A program made the translations under genes and the position numbers. Below the pieces are notes generated by a model. It was given only the letters and a program-made list of their open reading frames with translations, was not told where the DNA came from and did not search any database. A stretch of DNA of 21,289 nucleotides from DAORHV01 sp964448405 (lineage in GTDB: Bacteria; Patescibacteriota; Gracilibacteria; Peribacterales; Peribacteraceae): contig CAYUVW010000021.1 of the NCBI GenBank assembly GCA_964448405.1, positions 1-21,289 of the forward strand. The letters run 5' to 3'. Positions 13,846 through 21,289 of the stretch are shown in pieces. The first letter of the stretch is position 1. Each line of letters opens with the position of its first letter.

Positions 13846-14787
13846 TTATTTTACCGCACCCCCTTCTTTGCGGTTCTGCCAACCTTCGTATGTTTGGCGC
13901 AATCCATCTTCCAATGTCGTCCATTTCATTTTCTTCAGACACTTGTGGACCGGCAACGTGGGAATGGTGCGCTTGCCCTGTGGCTTGCTTGCATCGAAAT
14001 TGATGGTGAGCGCCGGCTTCACGATATCGCGAATCAACCGGGCAAGTTTTGCCACGGTGGTGATATCGGGTGGAATGACGTACTGAATACCGGTGACCTT
14101 GGCGTCAATGAGTCGGAACATGGCATCCACGACGTCATCGACATACAGGAACGCGCGCTCCTGCTTGCCGTCGCCCCATACATCCAGAACGTCGCTGGCT
14201 TGCGCCTTTACCATAAGCGATGGAATGACATTCCCCTCCACCGTGAACGTATCGCGTGGTCCGTACACGCCTACCGGACGAACGATAAGAAGAGGAAAGC
14301 CATGCTGTCGGGAAGCCGTGAACCACATCGTCTCACACAAAGCTTTGCCCAGAACATAACCATCGATGTTTTCGGTCTGCGCCAACTGAATGACGTCGAT
14401 CGTCGGCGGAACGTTGGCGCTGCTGAAGAACGTTACGCCGGTACCTTTGTGCTCCTTCATGGCGCGGATCATGGCGGTCGTCATTTCCACGTTCCCCAAC
14501 AGCACGTCGCTGCAGTGGTCGCGGTGAAAGCCGACGTTGCGGCGATGCGATGCCAAATGAAACACATGATCGATGCCTGCCAGAAGTTCGTTGCAGTAGT
14601 CACTGCTGCGCAAATCACCTTCCCGCCAATCGATTTGGGCACGTACTTTGGAAAGGGCGCGATAGTTGGTTGCGCGAATCGGAACACGCACATCGGCGCC
14701 TTCGTTGAGCAAGTGCTCCACCAGCACGCTGCCAATGAACCCCGTACCGCCGGTAACCAGAACCTGCTTTTTCTTCCAGGAAGTCAT
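13846..14787 (-). CDS. NAD-dependent epimerase/dehydratase (extended SDR)
   Basis: 313 residues. Seen: NAD-binding GGTGFIG at 13-19, REGDLRSSDY at 55-64, HLASHRRNVG at 77-86 and active-site YVLGK (Tyr144, Lys148). The usual SSS/SSA strand is FSSANVPPT at 121-129. VRPVGVYGPRDTF and AFLYVDDVVDAMF in the second half complete the family pattern. It acts on a nucleotide-linked sugar; the reaction is not resolvable. The ATG at 14787 is chosen over an in-frame upstream start because homology begins there and because TACACT lies exactly 7 bases before it. It is divergent from the methyltransferase-glycosyltransferase fusion and heads the minus-strand group with GtrA and the FAD enzyme. Confidence 0.88.
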   Translation of the reverse strand: MTSWKKKQVLVTGGTGFIGSVLVEHLLNEGADVRVPIRATNYRALSKVRAQIDWREGDLRSSDYCNELLAGIDHVFHLASHRRNVGFHRDHCSDVLLGNVEMTTAMIRAMKEHKGTGVTFFSSANVPPTIDVIQLAQTENIDGYVLGKALCETMWFTASRQHGFPLLIVRPVGVYGPRDTFTVEGNVIPSLMVKAQASDVLDVWGDGKQERAFLYVDDVVDAMFRLIDAKVTGIQYVIPPDITTVAKLARLIRDIVKPALTINFDASKPQGKRTIPTLPVHKCLKKMKWTTLEDGLRQTYEGWQNRKEGGAVK

Positions 14788-14794
14788 GGCAAGG

Positions 14795-14800
14795 AGTGTA
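14795..14800 (-). promoter_or_regulatory. -10 box directly before the epimerase gene (leaderless start)
   Basis: TACACT on the minus strand followed by 7 bases and the ATG at 14787. A -35 is less clear (TTGTCT at 15-base or TTGTGT at 19-base spacing). Confidence 0.5.
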
Positions 14801-14853
14801 GAGGAAAACTCACGCAGACAACACAACGTCTATTTTGCGGCAGAGGAGCCGCC

Positions 14854-14862
14854 TGATAGAGT
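14854..14862 (+). promoter_or_regulatory. Extended -10 before the methyltransferase-GT2 fusion gene
   Basis: TGATAGAGT, a TGn extended -10 with hexamer TAGAGT (14857-14862), preceded at 16-base spacing by TTGCGG (14835-14840). Ten bases separate it from the ATG at 14873, which supports that start over the ATG at 14786 overlapping the divergent gene. Confidence 0.5.
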
Positions 14863-14872
14863 CGTGGAACGC

Positions 14873-16264
14873 ATGGCAGAAACCACTGACCGACGGCAAT
14901 TCTTCGACCGATTGGCCCCGCAGCGCGCCCGCGAAATGCGGCGTCATGCCGCGTTCTATGCGGACCGCATGTGGTGGCTTCGCCGAATCATTCCGGCCGA
15001 CGCGTCGGTCATCGACGTGGGTTGCGGCGTGGGAAAGATCGTCGAATCGTTGCCAAACGTGCGCAAGACCGGCATCGATTTTTCGCCCGCTATGATCGCC
15101 GAAGCAATGCGGCGCGACCCGAAGGGGCGCTACCTCGTGGATGACGCCGAGCATCTGCAACATGCCGAAACCTACGACTACGTGTTGCTTTTGGACGCCG
15201 TGAACTACATCCGCGACGTGCAGGAGTCGCTGAAGAACATCCGCAAAAACCTCTGCACCGACCGCACGCGGGTGGTGATCACGATGTTCAATTTCCTGTG
15301 GGCGCCCGCCTTCCGCTTTGTGGAATTGCTGGGACTGCGGAAAAAATTTCCTGCCCAGAACTGGCTTTCGTACTCGGACGTGGAGAACATGCTGTCGTTG
15401 GAAGGTTTCGAGGTTGTGGAGTGCGGCGGGCGCGTGCTACTGCCGTTCCGCTTTCCGCTGCTGGAGCCATTGTTCAACCGAGTCTTCGCAGTATTGCCTC
15501 TGCTAAACAGACTGTGCCTCATTCAGACAATCGTCGCCCGTGCGGTTCCGCGCGAAACGAAACAGTTCAGCGTCTCGGTCTTGTCGGCGGTGCGCAACGA
15601 ACGCGGCAACATCCGTCCGATCGTGGACGCCATGCCGCTCATGGGCGCCTCGACCGAACTGATTTTCGTGGAAGGCCATTCGTCGGACGGCACATGGGAG
15701 GAAATTCAGAGGGTTCTCGGCGAGCAGAAAGGCCCCGTCACGATCCGCGGCTACCAGCAAACCGGCAAAGGCAAGGGTGACGCGCTGCACATGGCTATCC
15801 GCGAAGCGAAGGGAGACATTCTTATCGTGTACGACGGAGACTTCACCGTGCATCCGTCTGAGCTGCCCAAACTCTACGAAGCGCTTGCCTCGGGCAACGC
15901 CGAGTTCGTGAACGGCTCGCGCCTGGTGTACCCCATGCAGGAACGCGCGATGCCGATTTTCAATTTGATGGGCAATAAAATCTTCAGCCTCATCTTCAGC
16001 TGGCTGTTCGCACAGAAGATCGTGGACGTACTGTCGCCGGTGAAAGCATTCTTCGCCACCGCGTATCCCGGCATGACCACGCGCCTGGACCCGTTCGGTG
16101 ACTTCGATTTGTTCCTGGGTGCCGCCCGCCAGCATTGCCGTATCCGCGAAACACCCCTGCGCTACTTGGAACGTACGTACGGCACCACGAAGTTGGACCC
16201 CATTAAACACGGCTGGATGCTGCTGACCTTGTTCTGGAACGGCACCCGTCTGCTCAAATGGTAA
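14873..16264 (+). CDS. Fusion of class I SAM methyltransferase and GT2 glycosyltransferase
   Basis: 463 residues, two domains. Residues ~1-215: methyltransferase with motif I VIDVGCGVGK (46-55), TGIDFSP (66-72), VDDAEHLQ (89-96) and LLLDAVNYI (105-113), followed by the usual post-domain strands. Residues ~233-463: GT-A glycosyltransferase with VSVLSAVRNE (234-243), VEGHSSDGT (266-274), KGKGDAL (298-304), the DxD site VYDGDF (319-324), NGSRLVYPM (347-355) and NLMGNKIFSLIFSWLF (364-379). The GT half resembles polyprenyl-phosphate or LPS-type GT2 enzymes. Fused methyltransferase-GT2 proteins are known in candidate-phyla genomes, but partner sugar and methylated position are not. A single chain suggests that methylation and transfer act on one growing glycan. 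It overlaps the next gene by 7 bases. Confidence 0.9.
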   Translation: MAETTDRRQFFDRLAPQRAREMRRHAAFYADRMWWLRRIIPADASVIDVGCGVGKIVESLPNVRKTGIDFSPAMIAEAMRRDPKGRYLVDDAEHLQHAETYDYVLLLDAVNYIRDVQESLKNIRKNLCTDRTRVVITMFNFLWAPAFRFVELLGLRKKFPAQNWLSYSDVENMLSLEGFEVVECGGRVLLPFRFPLLEPLFNRVFAVLPLLNRLCLIQTIVARAVPRETKQFSVSVLSAVRNERGNIRPIVDAMPLMGASTELIFVEGHSSDGTWEEIQRVLGEQKGPVTIRGYQQTGKGKGDALHMAIREAKGDILIVYDGDFTVHPSELPKLYEALASGNAEFVNGSRLVYPMQERAMPIFNLMGNKIFSLIFSWLFAQKIVDVLSPVKAFFATAYPGMTTRLDPFGDFDLFLGAARQHCRIRETPLRYLERTYGTTKLDPIKHGWMLLTLFWNGTRLLKW

Positions 16265-17892
16265 AGCGCTTCTTCGAACGTCGGTACGTGCCTGCGCTTG
16301 TCGCGACGACGCTACTGGGCATGTTGATCAACGCCTGGTCGGTACTGCGCGCATTGGCAGATGCTTCGTTTCACGGCCTGCTTCCGTACGGCGGCAGCGA
16401 AGAAGCGATGTACCTGATTCGTGCGCAAGAAGCGCTGCATGCGCCGTTCACCAACGTGACGAATGGCATTTGGTCCGGGCAATACGCGCCGCTCGGACTG
16501 CAATCGGCGGGCGTGGAGCAATTGTTCGGCGCCCTCTTCTTCTGGACCGGCCTGTCGGCACCATGGCTTGTGTTCGGACTGCATGTACTCCTTGCTCCGT
16601 TGACCATTCCGCTGGCTGCGGCACTTATGCGTCGCGTCGGTGCAACCAAACCGCTGGCATTGTTCTGCGGCGTGCTGCTGTTTTGGTATTTCGTCTACTG
16701 TCGCCGACTGTTCCACCCCGGTTTCAGTTTGCCGTTGGTGCTCGGCACGCTGTTGTTACTGTGGCGCTGGTACGAGAAACCGACGGTCCAACGAACAATC
16801 GCGCTCGGTCTGCCGTTGGGATACAGCGTCGGCGTGTACCTCTGGTCGTGGACGTTTTTGTGGGCGACGACCGGACTGTTGGTGCTTGCGACACTGGCGG
16901 ATAGAACGTCTCCGCAGCGCGGCACGCTACTGAAATCACTCCCCTGGCTGAGCGGCACAACACTTCTTGCCGCAGCTCCTGCATTGAAACACTTGGCTAT
17001 GGCACGCTTGTTGCCGTTCTTCGGCGAAGCATCTGTACGTGCGGGATTGGTGCACACGCACATGCCCGAGTCTCTGGCGCGCAGCGTCCTGACGGTTCTC
17101 CTGTTTTGCGCAGCCGCCTGGATCTTCCGCAAAAAAGAGGAGCGCCGGACAATGCTGCCGCTGCTTGCCATGCTCGGTGCGCTCGCAGTCGCCTACAACC
17201 AACAACTGGTGCACGGAGTCGTGATGTCCTTCTCGTCGCATTACATCCATTACGTGAGCGTGATCGCAACGATGTTGGTGGTTGCGATGTGCGCCCACGG
17301 CAAGCGCGACGCAGTCGCACTCTTGACGCTGCTTGTCTGCACCGGACTGCTGGTGCTCAACTTCAAAGACATGGGCGGACGCTGGATTGCGTTCTTGCCA
17401 CCGCCACCGGAAGCCATGCGCATGCAGCATCTGTCTGGTGCCGTGGAAAAACTCGGTGCCATGCCAAAGACACTGTTGCTGAGCGACAAGAATGCATCCG
17501 ACATCGTGGCGTCGTATACCCACCACGACGTGGTGTTCACCGAATACTCGGGCTTCCTGCTGATTCCGGACAAGGAATATGCCGAACGCGCCTGTGTAGC
17601 GGAGGTATTTGCGCCGCAACCTGTCGACTATACCCGCCTGGTGGTGCATGCCGAGGAGCAGTTGCGTGTACTGCGAGGCCAGGAAACCCAAGCGGAGTAC
17701 GATGCGAGTCTGGCCGCGGCAAATGCTGCGTGCGCTGCAGTACGCGCGGATCCAGTCGGAACGCTAAAGCGCTACGGCATTACGACGGTGTTGTGGGACG
17801 AGTATGGCCGTCCGTCGTGGAAGCTGAACAAGAGCTTCTTGAAATTGACGCAAGCAGGCAATGGCTGGAGTCTTTGGGAAGTGCAATTCTGA
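16258..17892 (+). CDS. Large polytopic membrane protein, possible GT-C glycosyltransferase
   Basis: 544 residues with about ten hydrophobic helices over the first ~380 residues and a soluble C-terminal region of ~160. The first loop after helix 1 has YGGSEEAMYLIRAQEAL (44-60), whose acidic pair after a first helix is reminiscent of GT-C transferases; this is weak evidence. The C-terminal part contains LLLSDKNASDIVASY and VLWDEYGRPSWKLN, typical of the uncharacterised soluble tails of such proteins. Its ATG lies inside the end of the fusion gene (7-base overlap), implying translational coupling and a shared pathway. It could equally be a flippase or polymerase-like protein. No family assignment is claimed. 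Confidence 0.72.
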   Translation: MVKRFFERRYVPALVATTLLGMLINAWSVLRALADASFHGLLPYGGSEEAMYLIRAQEALHAPFTNVTNGIWSGQYAPLGLQSAGVEQLFGALFFWTGLSAPWLVFGLHVLLAPLTIPLAAALMRRVGATKPLALFCGVLLFWYFVYCRRLFHPGFSLPLVLGTLLLLWRWYEKPTVQRTIALGLPLGYSVGVYLWSWTFLWATTGLLVLATLADRTSPQRGTLLKSLPWLSGTTLLAAAPALKHLAMARLLPFFGEASVRAGLVHTHMPESLARSVLTVLLFCAAAWIFRKKEERRTMLPLLAMLGALAVAYNQQLVHGVVMSFSSHYIHYVSVIATMLVVAMCAHGKRDAVALLTLLVCTGLLVLNFKDMGGRWIAFLPPPPEAMRMQHLSGAVEKLGAMPKTLLLSDKNASDIVASYTHHDVVFTEYSGFLLIPDKEYAERACVAEVFAPQPVDYTRLVVHAEEQLRVLRGQETQAEYDASLAAANAACAAVRADPVGTLKRYGITTVLWDEYGRPSWKLNKSFLKLTQAGNGWSLWEVQF

Positions 17893-17901
17893 CGAATGCT
17901 G

Positions 17902-17907
17902 TAGGCT
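17902..17907 (+). promoter_or_regulatory. -10 box directly before the FkbM gene
   Basis: TAGGCT followed by 6 bases and the ATG at 17914, in a 21-base gap. Same hexamer as before ahcY and GtrA. No -35 is visible because upstream is coding sequence. Confidence 0.4.
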
Positions 17908-17913
17908 AGGCGC

Positions 17914-18708
17914 ATGCGTGTCCGTCTCTATGTGCATCTTGTCTGGCGTCTGATGGTTGTTGTCCGCAACTGGCCGGTGTATTGGCTGAATCGCTTCGGC
18001 TACACAAAAAACAACGTCACATACAAGTTGCGCAACGGGCTGAGTATTACCAGCCGCGCGTTTACGATCGACGGCGGTGCATTGAACGACGTGTGGTTCG
18101 ACGAAAGCTACGAACCCAACCACTTCGGCATTGCATTCGATTGGCCTGCATGCAAAACCATCGTGGATATCGGTGCGAATATCGGCACATTCACCACCTA
18201 CGCCGGATACAAGTCACCGAACGCGGCGATTGTGGCGGTGGAGCCCGAACCGAATAACCTCGTCATGCTGAAAGGTAACGTGGAAGCCAATCATTTTCAG
18301 AATCGCGTGACCGTGGTTCCGGCCGCCATCGGGGGGCAAGACGGCACGGTGACGTTGCACATTACGGAAAAGAGCAGCGGCGGCCACTCGCTCTATCACC
18401 GCTATGGCAAAACCCGCGACGTGGATGTCGCCATGATTTCCCTACGGTCATTGTTGGCCAAGCACAACATTGGAACACTCGACTTTCTGAAGCTGGACTG
18501 TGAAGGCGGCGAATACGATGCGCTCTACTCGCTGTCGCCCGAAGAGCTGGGGCGCATCCGCTTCATGGCCGTGGAATATCATCATTTCTCGCCGGACCCG
18601 CGCCATACGCCCGATCAGTTGCGCGCATTTTTGACGCAAAACGGCTTCGTAATCCAGCCTGGAAAGAAATCGATGTTCTTTGCAAAGAACGCCAAGCCAG
18701 CCGCATAG
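17914..18708 (+). CDS. FkbM-family SAM-dependent methyltransferase
   Basis: 264 residues. Seen: VDIGANIGTFT (84-94), the SAM-binding motif I of the FkbM family, VAVEPEPNNLVML (107-119), GGHSLYHR (156-163), and LDFLKLDCEGGEYDAL (189-204), the family's KxDxEGxE block. The family usually O-methylates sugars or other hydroxylated metabolites, and is common in surface-glycan loci. It probably methylates a residue of the glycan made here; the position is unknown. The start is supported by TAGGCT six bases upstream. It ends 43 bases before the UDP-sugar dehydrogenase gene. Confidence 0.9.
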   Translation: MRVRLYVHLVWRLMVVVRNWPVYWLNRFGYTKNNVTYKLRNGLSITSRAFTIDGGALNDVWFDESYEPNHFGIAFDWPACKTIVDIGANIGTFTTYAGYKSPNAAIVAVEPEPNNLVMLKGNVEANHFQNRVTVVPAAIGGQDGTVTLHITEKSSGGHSLYHRYGKTRDVDVAMISLRSLLAKHNIGTLDFLKLDCEGGEYDALYSLSPEELGRIRFMAVEYHHFSPDPRHTPDQLRAFLTQNGFVIQPGKKSMFFAKNAKPAA

Positions 18709-18739
18709 CGTGGCAATGGCCGAACAAGCCTGAATCGGT

Positions 18740-18745
18740 TATGAT
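18740..18745 (+). promoter_or_regulatory. -10 box directly before the UDP-HexNAc dehydrogenase gene
   Basis: TATGAT, five of six matches to consensus, followed by 6 bases and the ATG at 18752. The -35 is weak. One of the clearest leaderless-type starts in the window. Confidence 0.6.
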
Positions 18746-18751
18746 CGGGCC

Positions 18752-20038
18752 ATGCCAAAGCGTGAACCCAGCATTTGCGTCATCGGACTCGGCTACGTCG
18801 GTATGCCGCTAGCCGCAGCATTCGGGAAAACCGGTTGGAAAACCTACGGTTTCGACGTAAGCACCGAGCGCATCCGCACGTTAAAAGAAGGCCATGACTG
18901 GACCGGTGAAGTAAGCGACGAGGATTTGAAAAAAATCGACGTGGAATATTCCGCCGACCCGAGCATTATCGCCAAAGCCAACACCATTGTTATCGCGGTG
19001 CCGACTCCGGTCGACGCCTACGACGTTCCCGACCTGGAATGCGTGGAGAGCGCCAGCGTGAGCGTGGGCAAGCATCTGCAGAAAGGTTCGGTGGTGGTGT
19101 ACGAGTCCACGGTGTACCCCGGCGTGACGGAGGATATTTGCGTGCCGATCTTGGAAAAGGAATCCGGACTGAAGTGCGGCAAGGATTTCACGGTCGGCTA
19201 CTCGCCCGAACGCATTAACCCGGGCGACAAGGAGCACACCATCGATAAAATCGTGAAAGTCGTCGCAGGGCAGGACGCCGCAACCACCGACTGGTTGGCC
19301 ATGGTCTACGGCAAAGTCGTAACCGCCGGCATTCACAAGGCGCCGAACATTAAAGTCGCCGAAATGGCCAAGGCAATTGAGAACACGCAGCGTGATATCA
19401 ATATCGCACTCATCAATGAAATCGCCCGCCTATGCGACCGTCTCGGCATTCGTACGCGCGACGTGCTGGACGCCGCCTCCACCAAGTGGAACTTCCTGCG
19501 GTTTACGCCCGGACTTGTCGGCGGACATTGCATCGGCGTGGACCCGTACTACCTGGTGCACAAGGCCAAGGAAGTCGGCATGCATACGGAGGTCATCTCG
19601 GCAGGCCGCAAAATGAACGACACCATGCCCACGTTCATCGAACGCCAGATCACCCGTGCCATGGCCCAGAGCCGCATTGCGACATTGGACGCCAAAGTCC
19701 TGGTGCTTGGGCTTACGTTTAAGGAAAACGTACCCGACACCCGCAACTCCAAAGTGCACGCCGTCATTAAAAAACTGGCGGCCGCCGGTTGCAAAGTCGT
19801 TTGTCATGACCCGCATCTCACCAAGCAAGGCGTGGAAAAGCTGGGATTTGCCTACGGCACAATGGAAGACGGCCCGTTCGATGTGATCGTGGCAGCCGTG
19901 GCGCACAATGAATACCGCACATTCACGCCGAAACAGCTTGCCCATTCGCTGCGTAAGGGCGGCATTTTCTACGACTTGAAATCGCTCTGGAAGCCCGAGG
20001 AAATCGAAGCCGAGGGACTCAAGTATCTCTCGCTGTAA
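18752..20038 (+). CDS. UDP-N-acetylhexosamine 6-dehydrogenase (TviB/WbpO-like)
   Basis: 428-residue nucleotide-sugar dehydrogenase making a UDP-HexNAc uronate. Seen: NAD-binding GLGYVG (12-17), VPTPVD (83-88), YESTVYPG (117-124), GYSPERINPGDKEH (149-162), VAEMAKAIENTQRDINIALI (202-221) and the active site GGHCIGVDPYYL with catalytic Cys260. SPERINPGDKEH separates this clade (Vi-antigen TviB, WbpO, CapL, acting on UDP-GlcNAc or UDP-GalNAc) from UDP-glucose and UDP-ManNAc dehydrogenases. It is distinct from ugd at 2179, so the locus should yield both neutral-hexose and N-acetyl uronic acids. It shares its stop with the next gene (TAATG) and has its own TATGAT box. GlcNAc versus GalNAc cannot be decided by eye. 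Confidence 0.93.
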   Translation: MPKREPSICVIGLGYVGMPLAAAFGKTGWKTYGFDVSTERIRTLKEGHDWTGEVSDEDLKKIDVEYSADPSIIAKANTIVIAVPTPVDAYDVPDLECVESASVSVGKHLQKGSVVVYESTVYPGVTEDICVPILEKESGLKCGKDFTVGYSPERINPGDKEHTIDKIVKVVAGQDAATTDWLAMVYGKVVTAGIHKAPNIKVAEMAKAIENTQRDINIALINEIARLCDRLGIRTRDVLDAASTKWNFLRFTPGLVGGHCIGVDPYYLVHKAKEVGMHTEVISAGRKMNDTMPTFIERQITRAMAQSRIATLDAKVLVLGLTFKENVPDTRNSKVHAVIKKLAAAGCKVVCHDPHLTKQGVEKLGFAYGTMEDGPFDVIVAAVAHNEYRTFTPKQLAHSLRKGGIFYDLKSLWKPEEIEAEGLKYLSL

Positions 20039-21198
20039 TGCACCGATTACCCGCCTGTTGTCGGCGCTTCTGGCCGGTTCTGGTGTTGTTCGTCGTGCTG
20101 TCGGCGGTGCTCGCGGCAGAGCTGAAGCCGTATGACTTCCGGCTGACGGCGGTGTTCCACATGGACGCTCGCACGGCGACCGGCAACCCGATGCCGAAAG
20201 ACTTCGTGATCCTGAGTATTCCGAGTTACGACGGCGCGCAGTACTACCAAGTGGCGCGCAACATGCCGCGCATCGTGAACCCGGCTCGTTGGGGCGAACT
20301 GCTGCACCGTAATCCCGGTTCGTACGCCTACCAGCGCTTCTTGTTGCCGCTGCTCGCGTTCCTACTGTCGTTCGGCAACGCCGCGTTGCTCCCCTACGCG
20401 TTCGTTGGCATCAATATGTTCGCGTTGCTGCTGACCGCATTCTTGTTGCTGAAACACAACGTGAAGCCGGTCTACGCACTGGCGCTGTCGTTGTCCCCCG
20501 CCGCCATGTTGGCGATGCATTTCACGCTGGCCGAACCACTGACCATACTGCTCATTGCATTCACGTTGTTGCGGTACAAGAAACACGGCAGCTTCGGTCC
20601 ATGGGAAATAGCGGCGCTCTCGCTGGCGGTACTGGCCAGGGAAGTGAACATTCTGTTCGTCCTCTACCTTGTGGGTTGGTCCGTACTGCGGCGCAATTGG
20701 AGCGATATCGCCAAGCTGCTCATTCCCGCCGCTACGTTCTTGTGCTGGCACACAATCCTCTTCGGCATTTTCTCGAACATTCCGTTCTTCACCAGCACCA
20801 TGGCCCGGCAATTCCCGGGCTCGGCCGCGTTCGACCTGGTTGTAGGACGAAGCGGCTATGACGCCATGTCATTGTCGTCTATCGCATTGATTACGCTGTT
20901 CGTGTTGCCAGGACTAACATTCGCCATTCGCGACATTACAACCCATCGCAAGGCGGACGTGCTGTCGTTGGGTGCGGTGGCGTTCTTCTGCGTCATGTTG
21001 CTCATGCCCAAATACATTTGGGGATCGATTACGAGCATCGGCCGTGTCATTACACCTGTCTATCCGTTGACCGTGCTGCTGTTGGCTCATCGCGATTCTC
21101 CCCTTACGAGAATGCTGGCAATCGGTATCCTGGTACTCGGACTCGTGACGGGCGTCGGCCTGGCACTTATCCTTCATCCGTTCACGCTCGCCCACTGA
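20038..21198 (+). CDS. Polytopic GT-C-like membrane transferase
   Basis: 386 residues with about ten hydrophobic helices. After the first helix, the motif YDGAQYYQVARN (64-75) resembles the Asp-containing first loop of GT-C mannosyl- and glycosyltransferases that use polyprenyl-phosphate sugars (compare PIG-M/AZOBR-type YDG.wY..iA). YQRFLLPLLAFLL and later AREVNILFVLYLVGWS recall the same broad group. It is expressed from an operon: the ATG overlaps the stop of the dehydrogenase gene in TAATG, and its own stop overlaps the next start in TGATG. Probably transfers a sugar or assembles the glycan on the outer face. Family assignment is tentative. Confidence 0.78.
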   Translation: MHRLPACCRRFWPVLVLFVVLSAVLAAELKPYDFRLTAVFHMDARTATGNPMPKDFVILSIPSYDGAQYYQVARNMPRIVNPARWGELLHRNPGSYAYQRFLLPLLAFLLSFGNAALLPYAFVGINMFALLLTAFLLLKHNVKPVYALALSLSPAAMLAMHFTLAEPLTILLIAFTLLRYKKHGSFGPWEIAALSLAVLAREVNILFVLYLVGWSVLRRNWSDIAKLLIPAATFLCWHTILFGIFSNIPFFTSTMARQFPGSAAFDLVVGRSGYDAMSLSSIALITLFVLPGLTFAIRDITTHRKADVLSLGAVAFFCVMLLMPKYIWGSITSIGRVITPVYPLTVLLLAHRDSPLTRMLAIGILVLGLVTGVGLALILHPFTLAH

Positions 21199-21289
21199 TG
21201 TCTCCGCGTCTCAGCATCTTAGTACCGGTGTACAACGAAGAACGCACTCTGAAGCAAATGATGGAAGAGTTGGTCGGCTCCTGCCCGGA
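21198..21289 (+). CDS. GT2 glycosyltransferase, N-terminal fragment cut by the window
   Basis: Only the first 30 codons are present. The translation opens MSPRLSILVPVYNEERTLKQ, the classic first beta strand and VPVYNE motif of GT-A glycosyltransferases of family 2, so a cytosolic sugar transferase is likely. It starts within the stop codon of the GT-C gene (TGATG), so it belongs to the same operon and may provide that enzyme with a lipid-linked donor, as the GT2/GT-C pair at 6101-8319 probably does. Confidence 0.8.
   Translation, partial: MSPRLSILVPVYNEERTLKQMMEELVGSCP

Noticed and set aside
14666..14872. Earlier starts for the methyltransferase-GT2 fusion (14666 or 14786)
   Set aside because: They run over the divergent epimerase gene or its start codon; the extended -10 at 14854-14862 points to 14873.
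1..21289. Mobile elements, CRISPR, tRNA or rRNA genes
   Set aside because: I saw no transposase or integrase motifs, no regularly spaced repeats, and no tRNA-like cloverleaf or rRNA sequence. The only repeats noted are short inverted repeats and one 9-base direct repeat.

Overview
The window is about 21 kb of bacterial chromosome, moderately GC-rich by eye. It codes densely on both strands and uses TGA, TAA and TAG as stops, so the standard code applies and the UGA-recoded candidate phyla are excluded. Almost everything recognisable belongs to nucleotide-sugar and cell-surface glycan synthesis, with an S-adenosylhomocysteine recycling pair at the left edge. I see no rRNA, tRNA, CRISPR array, transposase or phage gene. 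The taxon is uncertain. Missing Shine-Dalgarno sites, start codons sitting directly behind -10 boxes, an AhcY that resembles archaeal and Thermotoga forms, and a methyltransferase-glycosyltransferase fusion would fit a Patescibacteria-like lineage. That is an inference and not a demonstrated assignment.

Layout: (1) 1-2077, minus strand: adenosine-kinase-like PfkB kinase, then ahcY (3' end off the window), separated by a 206-base gap rich in inverted repeats. (2) 2179-5398, plus: UDP-glucose dehydrogenase, membrane acyltransferase, UDP-glucuronate 4-epimerase (UDP-Glc to UDP-GlcA to UDP-GalA). (3) 5449-6093: a stand-alone small membrane protein gene with its own -35/-10, a real Shine-Dalgarno site, unusually GC-ending codons and a large hairpin at its end. 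(4) 8319-6101, minus: polyprenyl-phosphate sugar synthase (GT2) overlapping a GT-C membrane transferase. (5) 8405-9331, plus: NAD-dependent epimerase. (6) 9334-11736, plus: strong promoter driving two coupled genes of unknown role, the first with an HEGTH metallopeptidase-like motif. (7) 14787-11739, minus: epimerase, GtrA flippase-like protein, and a FAD oxidoreductase related to UDP-galactopyranose mutase. (8) 14873-21289, plus: methyltransferase-GT2 fusion, large membrane protein, FkbM methyltransferase, UDP-HexNAc 6-dehydrogenase, GT-C membrane protein, and the start of another GT2.

Together the genes look like a locus making and exporting a uronic-acid-containing, methylated and acylated surface glycan. 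Dehydrogenases and epimerases make the sugar nucleotides, GT2 enzymes load or extend lipid carriers, GtrA may flip them, and GT-C enzymes transfer sugars outside the membrane. The methyltransferases consume SAM, and AhcY with the kinase would clear the resulting SAH and adenosine.

The most striking non-coding pattern is that about ten start codons lie 6-10 bases after a -10-like hexamer, which implies leaderless mRNAs as the main mode of expression. The most novel protein content is the two-gene HEGTH cassette.
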